DNA from: Neptunomonas qingdaonensis
GTDB lineage: Bacteria; Pseudomonadota; Gammaproteobacteria; Pseudomonadales; Balneatricaceae
Direction of reading: 5' to 3'
Assembly: GCF_900113275.1 (NCBI RefSeq)
Contig: NZ_FOOU01000005.1
Span: forward strand, 1 to 64,000
DNA: 64,000 nt
Below the pieces are notes generated by a model. The model saw only the letters and a list, made by a program, of their open reading frames with translations. It was not told where the DNA came from and ran no database searches. The translations under genes and the position numbers were made by a program. How positions within the stretch are numbered: the stretch's first letter is position 1; the number at the start of each line of letters is the position of its first letter. Positions 1 through 8,951 of the stretch are shown here, one piece after another.

Positions 1-250
1 TAACGAAAGGTTTAACATATTGAGGTGGGATTAATCGAACGTCATGACCGTGCTCCATACAGAGGCGGCCTAACCAATGCGCACCACCACAGGCTTCAAA
101 TGCAATCAGACACGGCGGTAGTTGAGCGATAAAAGTTATGAGTTTTTGACGAGAAAGTTTCTTTTTACAGACTTGTTGATCGTGGGAGTCACAACCGATT
201 AAATGAAAAGAAGACTTGCCTAAATCGATTCCAAGGACTTTGATATACAT
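1..250 (-). mobile_element. IS110-family transposase, N-terminal part (runs off left edge)
   Basis: The minus strand encodes 83 residues from the ATG at 250 to the window edge, reading MYIKVLGIDLGKSSFHLIG at the N-terminus. This is the RuvC-like DEDD domain of IS110-family (IS110/IS1111) transposases, with D9 in GIDLGKS and E52 in FEACGG as the first two acidic catalytic residues; the rest lies outside. A Shine-Dalgarno AAGGAG lies at 261-266 in the minus sense, 9 nt before the start. The element has inserted next to, and removed the beginning of, the signalling gene at 352. Confident on family; subgroup not decided. Confidence 0.88.
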
Positions 251-321
251 GAGATGGTTCTCCTTGTTGGTTTCGTCACCTTTCCAGCATAGCTGGTTAA
301 AAGCGAGGGGAACCATCTCAT
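249..321 (-). promoter_or_regulatory. IS110 end with 15-bp inverted repeat sequestering the transposase start
   Basis: Bases 249-263 and 307-321 are inverted repeats (14 of 15 match) separated by 43 nt, with a second small hairpin CCAGC-ATA-GCTGG at 284-296 inside. In a minus-strand transcript the inner arm covers the Shine-Dalgarno and overlaps the ATG of the transposase, so a transcript entering from outside could fold and hide the start. The outer arm ends at about the presumed IS boundary near 321-324. Whether this is a translational brake, a recombination end or part of a bridge RNA is inference. Confidence 0.6.
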
Positions 322-351
322 TAAGCCAATGGAAAAACCGTAACCGTTAGC

Positions 352-2640
352 GTGGGCATCCCAATAGATAGCGCTTTAGCGCAAGCGAACTATCAGTTCG
401 TCACTAATCTTTTGTACTTTTTGATCTTCTTAGGGGCCGTGACTGTTTTGGCTATTAAGGGACTACGTTCTGGTATTTTACAACCACTGCAACAAATTAC
501 GGGTGCCACGGCCAGGCTTGAAAAAGGAGAGTTAATTGAAAACTTACCCACTAATGGAGCCAGGGAACTGTCGATACTCGGCGAGCGCTTTAAAAAAATG
601 GCTGAAGCGCGTTTAAAAGCTGAAGAAAGCGCTAAGAAGCGCAGTGATGAATTAGATTCTGTCTTCAGTGCGTTACCTGACCTTTACTTTAAATTAAATC
701 GCGATTTTATCATTCTCGAATACAGAACATCCTCTCCGGGCGACCTTTATACGTCACCAGACTTGTTTCTTAGCCACAACATGTTGGATGTTCTGCCAAC
801 TGAAATCGGTAAGCTTTTTCAGCAGAAAATTCTTGAGCATGTTGCGAATAAGAAGTTAACCACATGGGAGTATCCCTTAGATATTGGCGGTAAACGCGAG
901 TTTTTTGAAGCACGTGCAAATGCGATACATCAGTCCAACGATATGATTATCGTCATAAGAAATATTTCAAGAAGAAAGCAATATGAAGAATCACTGCTGT
1001 TATCAGCATCTGTGTTTGAAAATAGCAGTGAATGCATGATGGTTACCGATAAAGACACCTTTATCCTTAATGTCAATCCGGCCTTTACCGAAGTTACCGG
1101 CTATACAAAAGAAGAAGTTCGTGGCCTTAAAACGAACATTTTATCGTCAGGCCATCATGATCAGGACTTCTACCATACACTGTGGGAAGCCTTGAAAGAC
1201 AGTGGCTGCTGGAAAGGAGAAATATACAACCGCAAAAAAAATGGTGAAGTATTTCCCGTTTGGTTGAGTATTAACAGTATCTACGATGAGAGTCATCAGG
1301 TCGTGCGGTATGTCGCGCTTTATCGTGATATCTCGGAACAGAAAAAAGCCGCCGATTTAATATGGCAGCAAGCGCACTTTGACCACCTTACCGGTTTGCC
1401 TAACCGCAACACCCTGATTGATCATATGAGTCACGAGATTACTCAGGCTCAACGTCATAATCTGCTATTGGCGACTCTGTTTCTGGACCTGGATGATTTC
1501 AAACACGTCAATGATACGCTTGGCCATGACAAGGGAGACCAGCTTCTTAAACTGGTTGCTACCCGGCTAGCAAGTAGTGTTCGCTCAGAAGATCTTATTG
1601 GCCGACAAGGGGGAGATGAATTTATAATTATTATGGGGAGCCTGCCTAATCTGACGCCTGCTATTCGAGTCGCTGAAAAAATCAAAAAAAGCTTCAGCGA
1701 ACCCTTCGATCTTGAAGGAAAAACAGTATACATCTCGGTCAGTATTGGTATCTCCTTCTATCCGCTTGACGGTACAAATAGTACTGAACTGTTGAAAACA
1801 TCCGATCAGGCAATGTATGCTGCCAAGGAGTCTGGTCGAAACTGTTACCACTGTTTTACCCCCTCGATGCAGGAAAGCGTGGTGCAACGTATGCAATTAA
1901 TTCACGATCTGCATATTGCGCTTGAGGCTCAACAGTTTCTGCTCTATTTTCAGCCGATTGTCTGTTTGAAAACAGGAAAAATACAAAAAGCCGAGGCCTT
2001 AATTCGCTGGAATCATCCGCTTCATGGCGTAGTTTTACCCTGTGAATTTATACCGCTGGCAGAAGAGACGCGGCTCATCACTGGCATAGGGGAGTGGCTA
2101 TTCAATGAAGGTTGCCGTTCACTTAAAAAGCTGCAACAGGCGTTTGGCTCCGATTTTGAATTAAGTATCAATGTATCTCCCGTTCAATTTTTGGATTCCA
2201 AATCCGGACTCCTGCCATGGCTTGAAAAATTAACCGGTCAGGGCTTAAACGCTTCATCTATCGTTATCGAAATTACGGAAGGACTCCTGATGACCAGCAG
2301 CGAAGAGAGTTTATCGACTCTGCTACATTTCAGAGATGCCGGAATCCAGGTCGCACTGGATGATTTTGGTACTGGCTATTCTTCACTGGCGTATATTCAG
2401 CAATACGATATCGATTATTTAAAAATAGACAGAGAGTTTGTCAGACAAATACCTGAATCTACTGACTCAAGGGTGCTATGCGAATCTATCATTGTCATGG
2501 CGCATAGACTGGGAATTAAAGTGATCGCCGAAGGGATTGAAACCAAAGCTCAGGAGAGGGTGCTTACTGAAATGGGATGTGACTATGCTCAGGGTTACTT
2601 GTATTCTAAACCAGTAACACTCAATGAATTTATAAAGTAA
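352..2640 (+). pseudogene. GGDEF/EAL c-di-GMP signalling protein, N-terminally truncated by IS110
   Basis: The reading frame is open from 325 and the first usable codon is GTG 352. The encoded protein starts with the tail of a periplasmic domain, then one membrane segment (about residues 17-36), HAMP (38-92), two PAS domains (about 103-210 and 218-335), a GGDEF domain with intact GGDEF near residue 421, and an EAL domain with EALIRW near 548 and DDFGTG near 670. Members of this family make or degrade cyclic di-GMP. The upstream transmembrane helix and most of the sensor domain are missing because the IS110 end abuts codon 1. The catalytic part is intact, so residual or deregulated activity is possible if it is still expressed. 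Confidence 0.8.
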
Positions 2641-3055
2641 TCCTCTACCCACTTTCTACTCATTCATTGCCTTTGCATAATGGCGCATCTGTCTGCAGGC
2701 GCAGTCCTGCACATCCTGGCGGACATCAAAGACGATAAGTACGTCGTCGGGTTTGATTAGTCGTAGGCAGAATTAATAAACCCTCAGGGCACGTGTGTAG
2801 AGCAATAAAGTTTGCCCGCTAGTGAATCGCCGCCAGCCGTGATCAACATTGTAAGCGGTTACGCTGCAGAAGCGGGTCAAAAATAGGCTGGTCAGCTATG
2901 ATATTAATCCGATGGGCTTCTTCTGAGTCGATTAGTAGATGAAAAGGACGTTTATTCCGCTTATTCTCTGATTATGTCTTCTTAGGCAATAGGAGATGTT
3001 TTGCGCAAAAGCTGTTCCATGACGGAATCGGCGGTTAACCATAAGAGGTACATTT
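2641..3055. other. Intergenic region upstream of eutB, no gene recognised
   Basis: 415 bases separate the GGDEF/EAL gene from eutB. A short open frame at 2680-2760 on the plus strand could encode 26 residues ending DDKYVVGFD and may be a remnant, but I do not recognise it. I looked for a cobalamin riboswitch, which would fit a B12-dependent enzyme, and saw no convincing B12 box. The eutB ribosome site AAGAGGT lies just before 3056. Confidence 0.5.
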
Positions 3056-4462
3056 ATGAGTCATACCTATCGCTATATCCTGGGCAGTCATACCTATCAA
3101 TTTAAAGATCTGGCTGAATTAATGGCCAAAGCAACACCACAGCGATCCGGCGACCGATTAGCTGGAGTGATAGCCCAGTCAGCAGAAGAGCGTGCCGTAG
3201 CTCAGCTTACTCTTGCCGATGTAACACTGAAAACATTTTTAAACGAAGCCTTGGTGCCTTATGAAGAGGACGAAGTTACCCGCTTAATAATGGATGAACA
3301 TGATAGTGCGGCATTCGCACCTATTGCCCATTTAACCGTGGGGGATTTTAGAAATTGGCTGTTAAGCGATTATGCAACCAGTGAGGTGCTGGCACAAATG
3401 CGTCAGGGTATAACCCCGGAAATGGCTGCTGCGGTTAGTAAAATTATGCGTAACCAAGATTTGATCTTAGTGGCTAAGAAATGCCATGTGAGCAGCGCAT
3501 TTCGTAACACAATCGGGCTACCCGGGCACTTGTCTACGCGGCTACAGCCTAATCACCCGACGGACGATGTGAACGGTATTGCAGCAAGTATTTTAGATGG
3601 TTTGTTGTACGGCAATGGTGATGCGGTCATTGGCATTAACCCCGCCACGGATAATGTTGCTCAGGCAATCAAATTAATGCATTTAATGAATGACGTGATT
3701 CAAAAGTACGCCATTCCTACCCAGAGCTGCGTGCTGACCCATGTTACCAATACCATAGAGTGCATTGAGGCCGGTGCACCGGTTGATTTAGTGTTTCAGT
3801 CGATCGGCGGTACAGAGGCGACCAATAGCAGTTTTGGTTTTAACTTAGCCACGTTGGCTGAAGCGCAAGACGCCGCCCAAAGCCTGAAAAGAGGTACTGT
3901 GGGTAACAACCTGATGTACTTTGAAACCGGACAGGGCAGTTCGCTCTCTGCTAATGCACACCACGGCCTGGATCAGCAAACGTGTGAAGTACGGGCGTAC
4001 GCTGTGGCACGCAAGTTTAATCCGCTGTTGGTGAATACCGTGGTGGGTTTTATCGGACCAGAGTACTTGTTTGATGGAAAAGAGATTACCCGCGCAGGGC
4101 TTGAAGATCATTTTTGCGGCAAGCTACTCGGCCTGCCGATGGGTTGTGATGTGTGCTACACAAATCATGCGGAAGCTGACCAAAATGATATGGATAATCT
4201 GCTTACCTTACTTGGCGTGGCGGGCTGTGCATTTGTGATGGGCATCCCGGGTTCAGACGACATCATGCTTAATTATCAAACTACCTCATTTCATGATGCC
4301 CTATATGTTCGCCGGGTACTTGGCTCTCGTCCTGCACCAGAATTTGAAGATTGGTTACATAAGATGGAAATTATGGGCAGTGGGGGTAAACATGTTTTAT
4401 CCGACGCTATACCCGGGCCATTTGCCCGCTCTCTGAAATCAGTAGGGGGAGGTCTGCGTTGA
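3056..4462 (+). CDS. eutB: Ethanolamine ammonia-lyase large subunit
   Basis: 468 residues, close to the usual 450-470 for EutB, with the TIM-barrel large-subunit sequence (for example GLPGHLSTRLQPNHPTDDVN and FETGQGSSLSANAHHG). With EutC it forms the adenosylcobalamin-dependent enzyme that converts ethanolamine to acetaldehyde and ammonia. It starts at ATG 3056 behind AAGAGGT and is translationally coupled to eutC by a 4-base overlap. There are no microcompartment shell genes, no ethanolamine permease and no reactivase eutA beside it, so uptake and acetaldehyde oxidation must be encoded elsewhere. This is the minimal, cytosolic type of ethanolamine use. Confidence 0.95.
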   Translation: MSHTYRYILGSHTYQFKDLAELMAKATPQRSGDRLAGVIAQSAEERAVAQLTLADVTLKTFLNEALVPYEEDEVTRLIMDEHDSAAFAPIAHLTVGDFRNWLLSDYATSEVLAQMRQGITPEMAAAVSKIMRNQDLILVAKKCHVSSAFRNTIGLPGHLSTRLQPNHPTDDVNGIAASILDGLLYGNGDAVIGINPATDNVAQAIKLMHLMNDVIQKYAIPTQSCVLTHVTNTIECIEAGAPVDLVFQSIGGTEATNSSFGFNLATLAEAQDAAQSLKRGTVGNNLMYFETGQGSSLSANAHHGLDQQTCEVRAYAVARKFNPLLVNTVVGFIGPEYLFDGKEITRAGLEDHFCGKLLGLPMGCDVCYTNHAEADQNDMDNLLTLLGVAGCAFVMGIPGSDDIMLNYQTTSFHDALYVRRVLGSRPAPEFEDWLHKMEIMGSGGKHVLSDAIPGPFARSLKSVGGGLR

Positions 4463-5406
4463 AAAAATCAACTTCAAAAACAAGTGAATTGATAGGCTCA
4501 CCCAAGCAAAAGTCACACCAGGAAAATGGCAAGGTGGTAGAAAATCCTTGGAGTACGTTGCGCAGCTATACCGATGCGAGGATAGGGTTAGGCCGTGCAG
4601 GTATTAGCTTGCCTACCTCAGAAATGCTTGGTTTTCAGTTGGCACATGCCCAAGCGCGGGATGCTGTCAATTTACCGTTAGATATTGAAACACTACGCGA
4701 AAAGCTCAGTACGTTTAGCGCAGGTCGCGACAGCCAACCAGCACGCGCCGCACAAACAGAACCTGCTAAATGTTGCACACCGTGCCCACCGATTGCATTG
4801 CATAGTCAGGCGTACGACAGAATGACGTATTTACAGCGGCCTGATCTGGGTAGAAAGCTCAATGACGCGTCAAGAAATTCGTTACACCGTTATATGGCAG
4901 AACAGGGTGGTGAGGCCGAGCTAAAACATGATTTGGCGATTGTCATCGCCGATGGTTTGTCGTCTTTAGCGGTACAACAAAATGCCGTGCCCTTTATTCA
5001 AAACTTAGTGACACTGCTACAAGATGATCCACAACCCTGGAATTTGGCACCTTTTACGCTGGTAGAGCAAGGCCGGGTCGCCATTGGTGATGATGTAGGT
5101 GAATTGCTTAATGCTCAAGTGGTATTAGTGTTAATCGGCGAGCGACCGGGCCTTAGCTCTCCGGATAGTCTTGGTTTGTACTTAACCTGGCAGCCCAAAA
5201 CTGGCCTGAATGACGCGAGTCGTAATTGCATCTCGAATATTCGCCCGGCAGGTTTGGTTTATGAAGAAGCAGCTAGACGGGCATTATTTCTGCTGCGTGA
5301 AGCGCGGCGTTTAAAGCTCTCGGGGGTGAACCTTAAGGATCGCACCCAAGACGGTGTGATTGAAAATCGGGCACAGAACAAAAACTTTCTTTTATCGGAT
5401 GAATAA
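4459..5406 (+). CDS. eutC: Ethanolamine ammonia-lyase small subunit
   Basis: 315 residues matching EutC, slightly longer than the usual 295 or so because of a Lys/Ser-rich N-terminal extension of about 30 residues. It contributes to cobalamin binding in the EutBC complex. The start is a TTG at 4459 overlapping the eutB stop (TTGA), with a strong Shine-Dalgarno GGGGAGG at 4446-4452 inside the eutB end, so translation is coupled. A central Cys-rich stretch (CCTPCPP) sits in the linker after the N-terminal helices. Confidence 0.93.
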   Translation: MKKSTSKTSELIGSPKQKSHQENGKVVENPWSTLRSYTDARIGLGRAGISLPTSEMLGFQLAHAQARDAVNLPLDIETLREKLSTFSAGRDSQPARAAQTEPAKCCTPCPPIALHSQAYDRMTYLQRPDLGRKLNDASRNSLHRYMAEQGGEAELKHDLAIVIADGLSSLAVQQNAVPFIQNLVTLLQDDPQPWNLAPFTLVEQGRVAIGDDVGELLNAQVVLVLIGERPGLSSPDSLGLYLTWQPKTGLNDASRNCISNIRPAGLVYEEAARRALFLLREARRLKLSGVNLKDRTQDGVIENRAQNKNFLLSDE

Positions 5407-5450
5407 CACTTGCACGTTATCTGCCTGAGTTGATTTCACAAAAAAATAAT

Positions 5451-5696
5451 ATGGCAGGAGAAAAAGTACGTTGGAAAATAACAAGGCTGCAAGATGCAAG
5501 ACCTGACCCCTTATACTTTGAGTTTGATGGCCGAGTAAGTATCAAGCGGTTTAACGAAACGCTGGATTCCTGGTTAGTATCTAGTGACCATGAAAGCAAA
5601 GATCTGTATCCAGATTTCACAATATCCGTATATATGCTTGATGAGATTAAGATTATCGGCCAAGCTGTCTCCGTCTTTGAGAGAAACTTAGTGTAA
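5451..5696 (+). CDS. Hypothetical small protein carrying a REP-like motif
   Basis: An open frame of 88 codons begins at TTG 5430; the first ATG is at 5451 (81 residues). No clear Shine-Dalgarno precedes either start. The C-terminal two thirds (FEFDGRVSIKRFNETLDSWL onward) look like a real small protein. The N-terminal codons overlap the REP-like repeat at 5486-5514, which appears again around the nearby RAYT remnant, so the 5' end may be a repeat insertion joined to an older frame. Function unknown. It lies 10 bases before the lipoprotein gene. Confidence 0.45.
   Translation: MAGEKVRWKITRLQDARPDPLYFEFDGRVSIKRFNETLDSWLVSSDHESKDLYPDFTISVYMLDEIKIIGQAVSVFERNLV
5486..5514 (+). repeat. REP-like element, copy A
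   Basis: Contains ATGCAAGACCTGACCCC (5494-5510) preceded by GGCTGCAAG and followed by TTAT. The same block recurs at 6639-6669, and in inverted orientation at 6171-6186. Such short GC-rich motifs are typical partners of RAYT (Y1) transposases, a remnant of which is present at 6275. Confidence 0.6.
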
Positions 5697-5714
5697 ATTA
5701 GAGGAATGACACGA

Positions 5715-6134
5715 ATGAAAAGGATTTTAACGCTTCTGGTCGCAATAACAATGATGGTCGGATGTACGACCAACGTAACCAAAGAACAGCTACAAAACGC
5801 AAATTACGGCACGCTACCCACTTCTTACGATACAACTGTGGATAACTACCTGAATGACTCGTTAAAAGATCCGGACTCAAAGCGCGTTAAATATATCGAC
5901 ACCCCAAAAAAGGGCCACTGGTACTATTCAGGAGACCAGTTCGGCTATTTTGTGTGCGCAGCGGTTAATGCTAAAAACAGCTATGGTGGCTATACAGGAA
6001 AAAGTCTTTATTTCTTTGGGTTTCATAATGAAGAACTGCAGGCGGTATTTAATGATAAAGAGCTAGGCGGTTCTTATGTAAGCTGCATGTGTGATCAGAA
6101 ACCAATCAACTCGCTTACTCTTTCATGTAAGTAG
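5715..6134 (+). CDS. Putative lipoprotein of unknown function
   Basis: The N-terminus MKRILTLLVAITMMVGCTTN is a lipoprotein signal with lipobox MVGC. The mature part is about 120 residues with several cysteines (FVCAAVNAKN, YVSCMCDQKP, LSCK). I choose ATG 5715 over ATG 5706 because the Shine-Dalgarno AGAGGA at 5700-5705 touches 5706 but is well spaced for 5715. Probably anchored in the outer membrane facing the periplasm. No family was recognised. Confidence 0.75.
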   Translation: MKRILTLLVAITMMVGCTTNVTKEQLQNANYGTLPTSYDTTVDNYLNDSLKDPDSKRVKYIDTPKKGHWYYSGDQFGYFVCAAVNAKNSYGGYTGKSLYFFGFHNEELQAVFNDKELGGSYVSCMCDQKPINSLTLSCK

Positions 6135-6170
6135 CGTTAATGCGGCAGCTATTCTAGCGATAAACCTAAG

Positions 6171-6186
6171 GGGGCAGGTCTTGCAT
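6171..6186 (-). repeat. REP-like element, copy B (inverted)
   Basis: GGGGCAGGTCTTGCAT is the reverse complement of the motif in copies A and C with one substitution. It lies about 90 bases upstream of the RAYT remnant, so copies B and C flank that gene in opposite orientations, as expected for RAYT-mobilised REP elements. Confidence 0.6.
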
Positions 6187-6274
6187 TGTGTATCTTTGAA
6201 TAAACTGGGTGAGTTTTAACCAATTTATATATTTAAAGGCTATTATCTTTAGAGGTTAATTCACAGGGAGGTGG

Positions 6275-6700
6275 ATGATGTCTAAGCCTTTGAGAATAGA
6301 GTTTTCAGGTGCGCTGTATCATGTTACATCAAGAGGAAACGCACGCGGTGTCATTTATTGTGACGATACCGATCGTCGGAATTACTTAGCGCTATTGGGC
6401 GAAGTTTGTAATGATTTCAACTGGGCATGCCATGCCTACTGTCTTATGGATAATCACTATCATCTATTGGTTGAGACAGGGGATGCCACCCTTTCAAGGG
6501 GAATGCGTCAGCTTAACGGCGTTTATACTCAATACTTCAACAGAACTCACCGGCGTGTAGGGCATCTTTACCAAGGTGCTCTAAAGCGATACTAGTGGAA
6601 AAAGGTAGTTATTCGACTGTAAGCCGATTAATCAGAAAGGCTGCAAGGAGCAAGACTTGCCCCCCTTATCTGATAAAGTCATATTCGAAGATTAATTGAG
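6275..6700 (+). pseudogene. RAYT (REP-associated Y1 transposase), frameshifted and deleted
   Basis: The first 106 codons give an IS200-like Y1 transposase N-terminus: FSGALYHVTSRGN, the HUH-type metal-binding motif in MDNHYHLLVET, and GHLYQG. At about 6584 one base is lost in the conserved QGRFKAILVE region, so the frame stops at 6595. In the next frame it continues KAILVEKGSY and then jumps to STVSRLIRKA, which resembles the far C-terminal helix-turn-helix of longer family members, implying a further internal deletion. The catalytic tyrosine region is therefore absent and the gene is dead. Confidence 0.85.
6639..6669 (+). repeat. REP-like element, copy C
   Basis: GGCTGCAAGGAGCAAGAC followed by TTGCCCCCCTTAT matches copy A over about 30 bases with few substitutions. 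It lies at the 3' end of the RAYT remnant. Confidence 0.6.
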
Positions 6701-6759
6701 TATTTTTGGTCTGTATTGGTCAAAAACTATAATCTTCAACCACCAGTGAATCAAAACAG

Positions 6760-7323
6760 ATGTTAGCACGGAATTTATTATTAGTTTTTATTATGTTATC
6801 GGGTAGCGTGCAGAACGCCTTCGCCACGACAAATCGCGATTCCATTATGGATAAGCTACGTGAAATCGATGCCAACGTACTATTTATCCGTCATGCTATT
6901 GCGCCTGGTTTTGGTGATCCTGATAATTTTGTTATTAACCAATGCAATACACAGCGAAATTTGGATGCCGTTGGTCGAAGTCAAGCTATCTCATTGGGGC
7001 AGAAGCTAAAGCAGTCGAATATAGTGGTTGATAAAGTGTATTCAAGCTATTGGTGTCGTTGCATCGAAACCGCCGAACTTTTACAACTTGGCGTAGTTGA
7101 AAAATTCGCTGGACTGAACTCATTTTTTGAAGAGCATGCTGATCGCAATCAAACACTAAAGTTACTCCAAGAAAAGCTTGAAGAACTCAACCAAAATAGT
7201 CTTACACTGATGGTCACGCATCAAGTAGTAATCGAGGCTGTGACGGGTATGGGTGTCTCGTCTGGGGCAGTTGTTGCCTACAACACACGAACACGCAAAG
7301 CTGTTAGAGTCGCGATTGAATGA
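6760..7323 (+). CDS. Periplasmic histidine phosphatase family protein
   Basis: 187 residues with an N-terminal signal peptide (about residues 1-22, ending in NAFA) and then the phosphoglycerate-mutase-like signature FIRHAIAPG, with the catalytic RH pair, plus the second conserved histidine in VTHQVV. The domain is short and has cysteines at QCNTQRN and WCRC. Such secreted histidine phosphatases act on small phosphate esters in the periplasm; the substrate here is unknown. Single gene, weak ribosome site. Confidence 0.82.
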   Translation: MLARNLLLVFIMLSGSVQNAFATTNRDSIMDKLREIDANVLFIRHAIAPGFGDPDNFVINQCNTQRNLDAVGRSQAISLGQKLKQSNIVVDKVYSSYWCRCIETAELLQLGVVEKFAGLNSFFEEHADRNQTLKLLQEKLEELNQNSLTLMVTHQVVIEAVTGMGVSSGAVVAYNTRTRKAVRVAIE

Positions 7324-7432
7324 TTTTCAATAAGGGTCATATATGGTCCGCCTTTAACTATAAATACCTTTTAATACCGCGATCCTCTATGTATCAGAAA
7401 AAAGTGTCAGCGAAAAAAATGGCGGAGAAAAA

Positions 7433-7816
7433 ATGAAACACGATTCTGAAGCGAATAAAAAAAACGCGATTGCATTTTATCGAACGGCGTATTTAGGTGA
7501 TCCAGCCGGTGCTGTGAAACAGTATGTGGGGGCCGAATACAAACAGCACAATCCTTTGGTTGGCGATGGGAAATCGGCATTTATCGAATATTTTGAAGAG
7601 ATGTCTGCATCATATCCCGACAAAGAGATAGAATTTGTCCGGGCTATTGCTGAAGGCGATTTGGTGGCGTTGCATACGCACCAAACGTGGCCTGGAAACG
7701 AGGAATATGTAACTATGGATTTCTTTCGCTTTGATGCAAATGGAAAGATAGTCGAGCATTGGGATTCGATACAGCAGGTGCCCAGTTATACGAAGAACGG
7801 CAATTCCATGTTCTGA
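7433..7816 (+). CDS. SnoaL-like / NTF2-fold ester cyclase family protein
   Basis: 127 residues of the SnoaL-like type: NAIAFYRTAYLGDPAGAVKQ at the N-terminus, EYKQHNPLVGDGK in the middle, FFRFDANGKIVEHWDSIQ at the C-terminus. These fold as a cone-shaped alpha+beta barrel and often act as isomerases, cyclases or small-molecule binding proteins; the substrate cannot be read from sequence. Good Shine-Dalgarno GGCGGAG before ATG 7433. Confidence 0.85.
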   Translation: MKHDSEANKKNAIAFYRTAYLGDPAGAVKQYVGAEYKQHNPLVGDGKSAFIEYFEEMSASYPDKEIEFVRAIAEGDLVALHTHQTWPGNEEYVTMDFFRFDANGKIVEHWDSIQQVPSYTKNGNSMF

Positions 7817-7917
7817 TCAGGCATTTAGCCGGATTTGCCCCAGGTTTTTAAATTCCTTGATGAGTTAATGTCAATACTGGGGCATATCAGGCCCTGTATG
7901 TCAGGATGAAAAGCGTA

Positions 7918-8883
7918 ATGAAAATTGCAATTTTAGATGATTACCAGAGTGTCGTTAGCACTCTGGATTGTTTCAACATACTCAGCGGTCACGATGTTCA
8001 GGTTTTTAATGAATCGTTTAGCGATACCAATGAACTTGCGTTAAAACTATCTGATGTTGAGGCATTAGTGTTAATTCGGGAACGTACTCACATTACGCAA
8101 GAGTTGTTATCAAAACTCCCACATCTCAAGCTTATTAGCCAAACGGGCAAAGTGAGCAATCACTTGAATGTAGCGCAGTGTCATAAGTATGGTGTCTCTG
8201 TTGCTGAGGGTACCGGTTCTCCCGTAGCGCCTGCCGAGCTTTGTTGGGCTTTAATCATGGCGGCTTCACGAAATATTCCAGAATACGTAGCGCATCTTTC
8301 ACATGATCAATGGCAGCAATCAGGAGTACTCGGACTGGGCCGAACATTGAATGGATTAACCTTAGGTATTTGGGGTTACGGAAAAATTGGTCAACGTATA
8401 GCGCAGTACGCAAAAGCATTTGGTATGTCGGTTGTGGTCTGGGGTAGTGAGTCATCAAGAGCATTGGCTCAATCACATGGCTTTGCTCCCGCATCTTCCA
8501 AGCGGGAATTTTTCAGTACGGCCGACATTGTTTCACTTCACTTGAGGTTAAATGAAGTGACCCGCTGTTGTGTGACGCAATCAGATTTATCACTGATGAA
8601 GCCGGATTCATTATTTGTGAATACCAGCCGCGCTGAGTTAATCGAGCCGAATGCCTTGTATACCGAAATGAAAGCGAATCAAACCAAACGCGCTGCATTG
8701 GATGTGTTTTTAATGGAGCCGGCAACGAAAGAGAATGAGCCATTGCTTTCGTTACCTAATGTACTTTGCTCACCTCATCTTGGCTATGTCGAAAAGGGCA
8801 GTTATGAACTTTACTTCAAGATTGCGTTTGAAAACGTCGTGGCTTTTGCGCAAGGAAAACCACAAAATTTAGCAAAGGCATAA
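7918..8883 (+). CDS. D-2-hydroxyacid dehydrogenase family protein (SerA-like)
   Basis: About 322 residues with the NAD-binding Rossmann signature GIWGYGKIGQRIAQYAKAFG and the C-terminal PNVLCSPHLGYVEKGSYE containing the catalytic histidine. The usual Arg (SRAELIE) and Glu positions are present. The family reduces 2-ketoacids or oxidises D-2-hydroxyacids with NAD(P). It resembles the MKIAILDDYQ subgroup annotated as D-3-phosphoglycerate dehydrogenase-like, but is not the biosynthetic SerA because it lacks ACT domains. ATG 7918 matches the family start; ATG 7906 is also possible. Confidence 0.9.
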   Translation: MKIAILDDYQSVVSTLDCFNILSGHDVQVFNESFSDTNELALKLSDVEALVLIRERTHITQELLSKLPHLKLISQTGKVSNHLNVAQCHKYGVSVAEGTGSPVAPAELCWALIMAASRNIPEYVAHLSHDQWQQSGVLGLGRTLNGLTLGIWGYGKIGQRIAQYAKAFGMSVVVWGSESSRALAQSHGFAPASSKREFFSTADIVSLHLRLNEVTRCCVTQSDLSLMKPDSLFVNTSRAELIEPNALYTEMKANQTKRAALDVFLMEPATKENEPLLSLPNVLCSPHLGYVEKGSYELYFKIAFENVVAFAQGKPQNLAKA

Positions 8884-8951
8884 CGCTTTTTTTAATCGGT
8901 TAGCTATCGAACATGGCGTTACGTTAAGTTGGTAACGTTAGGCGATAAATT

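Noticed and set aside
2680-2760. 26-codon open frame ending DDKYVVGFD
   Set aside because: No ribosome site and no recognisable family; kept only as a note in the intergenic entry.
2641-3055. Cobalamin riboswitch ahead of eutBC
   Set aside because: Expected for a B12-dependent enzyme, but no B12 box or the typical stem arrangement was recognisable.
8877-8941. Possible integron attC site (GCATAAC ... GTTAGGC) before the VOC gene
   Set aside because: The outer 7-mers fit loosely but the inner L arms do not pair, and no second attC follows the VOC gene or its neighbours.
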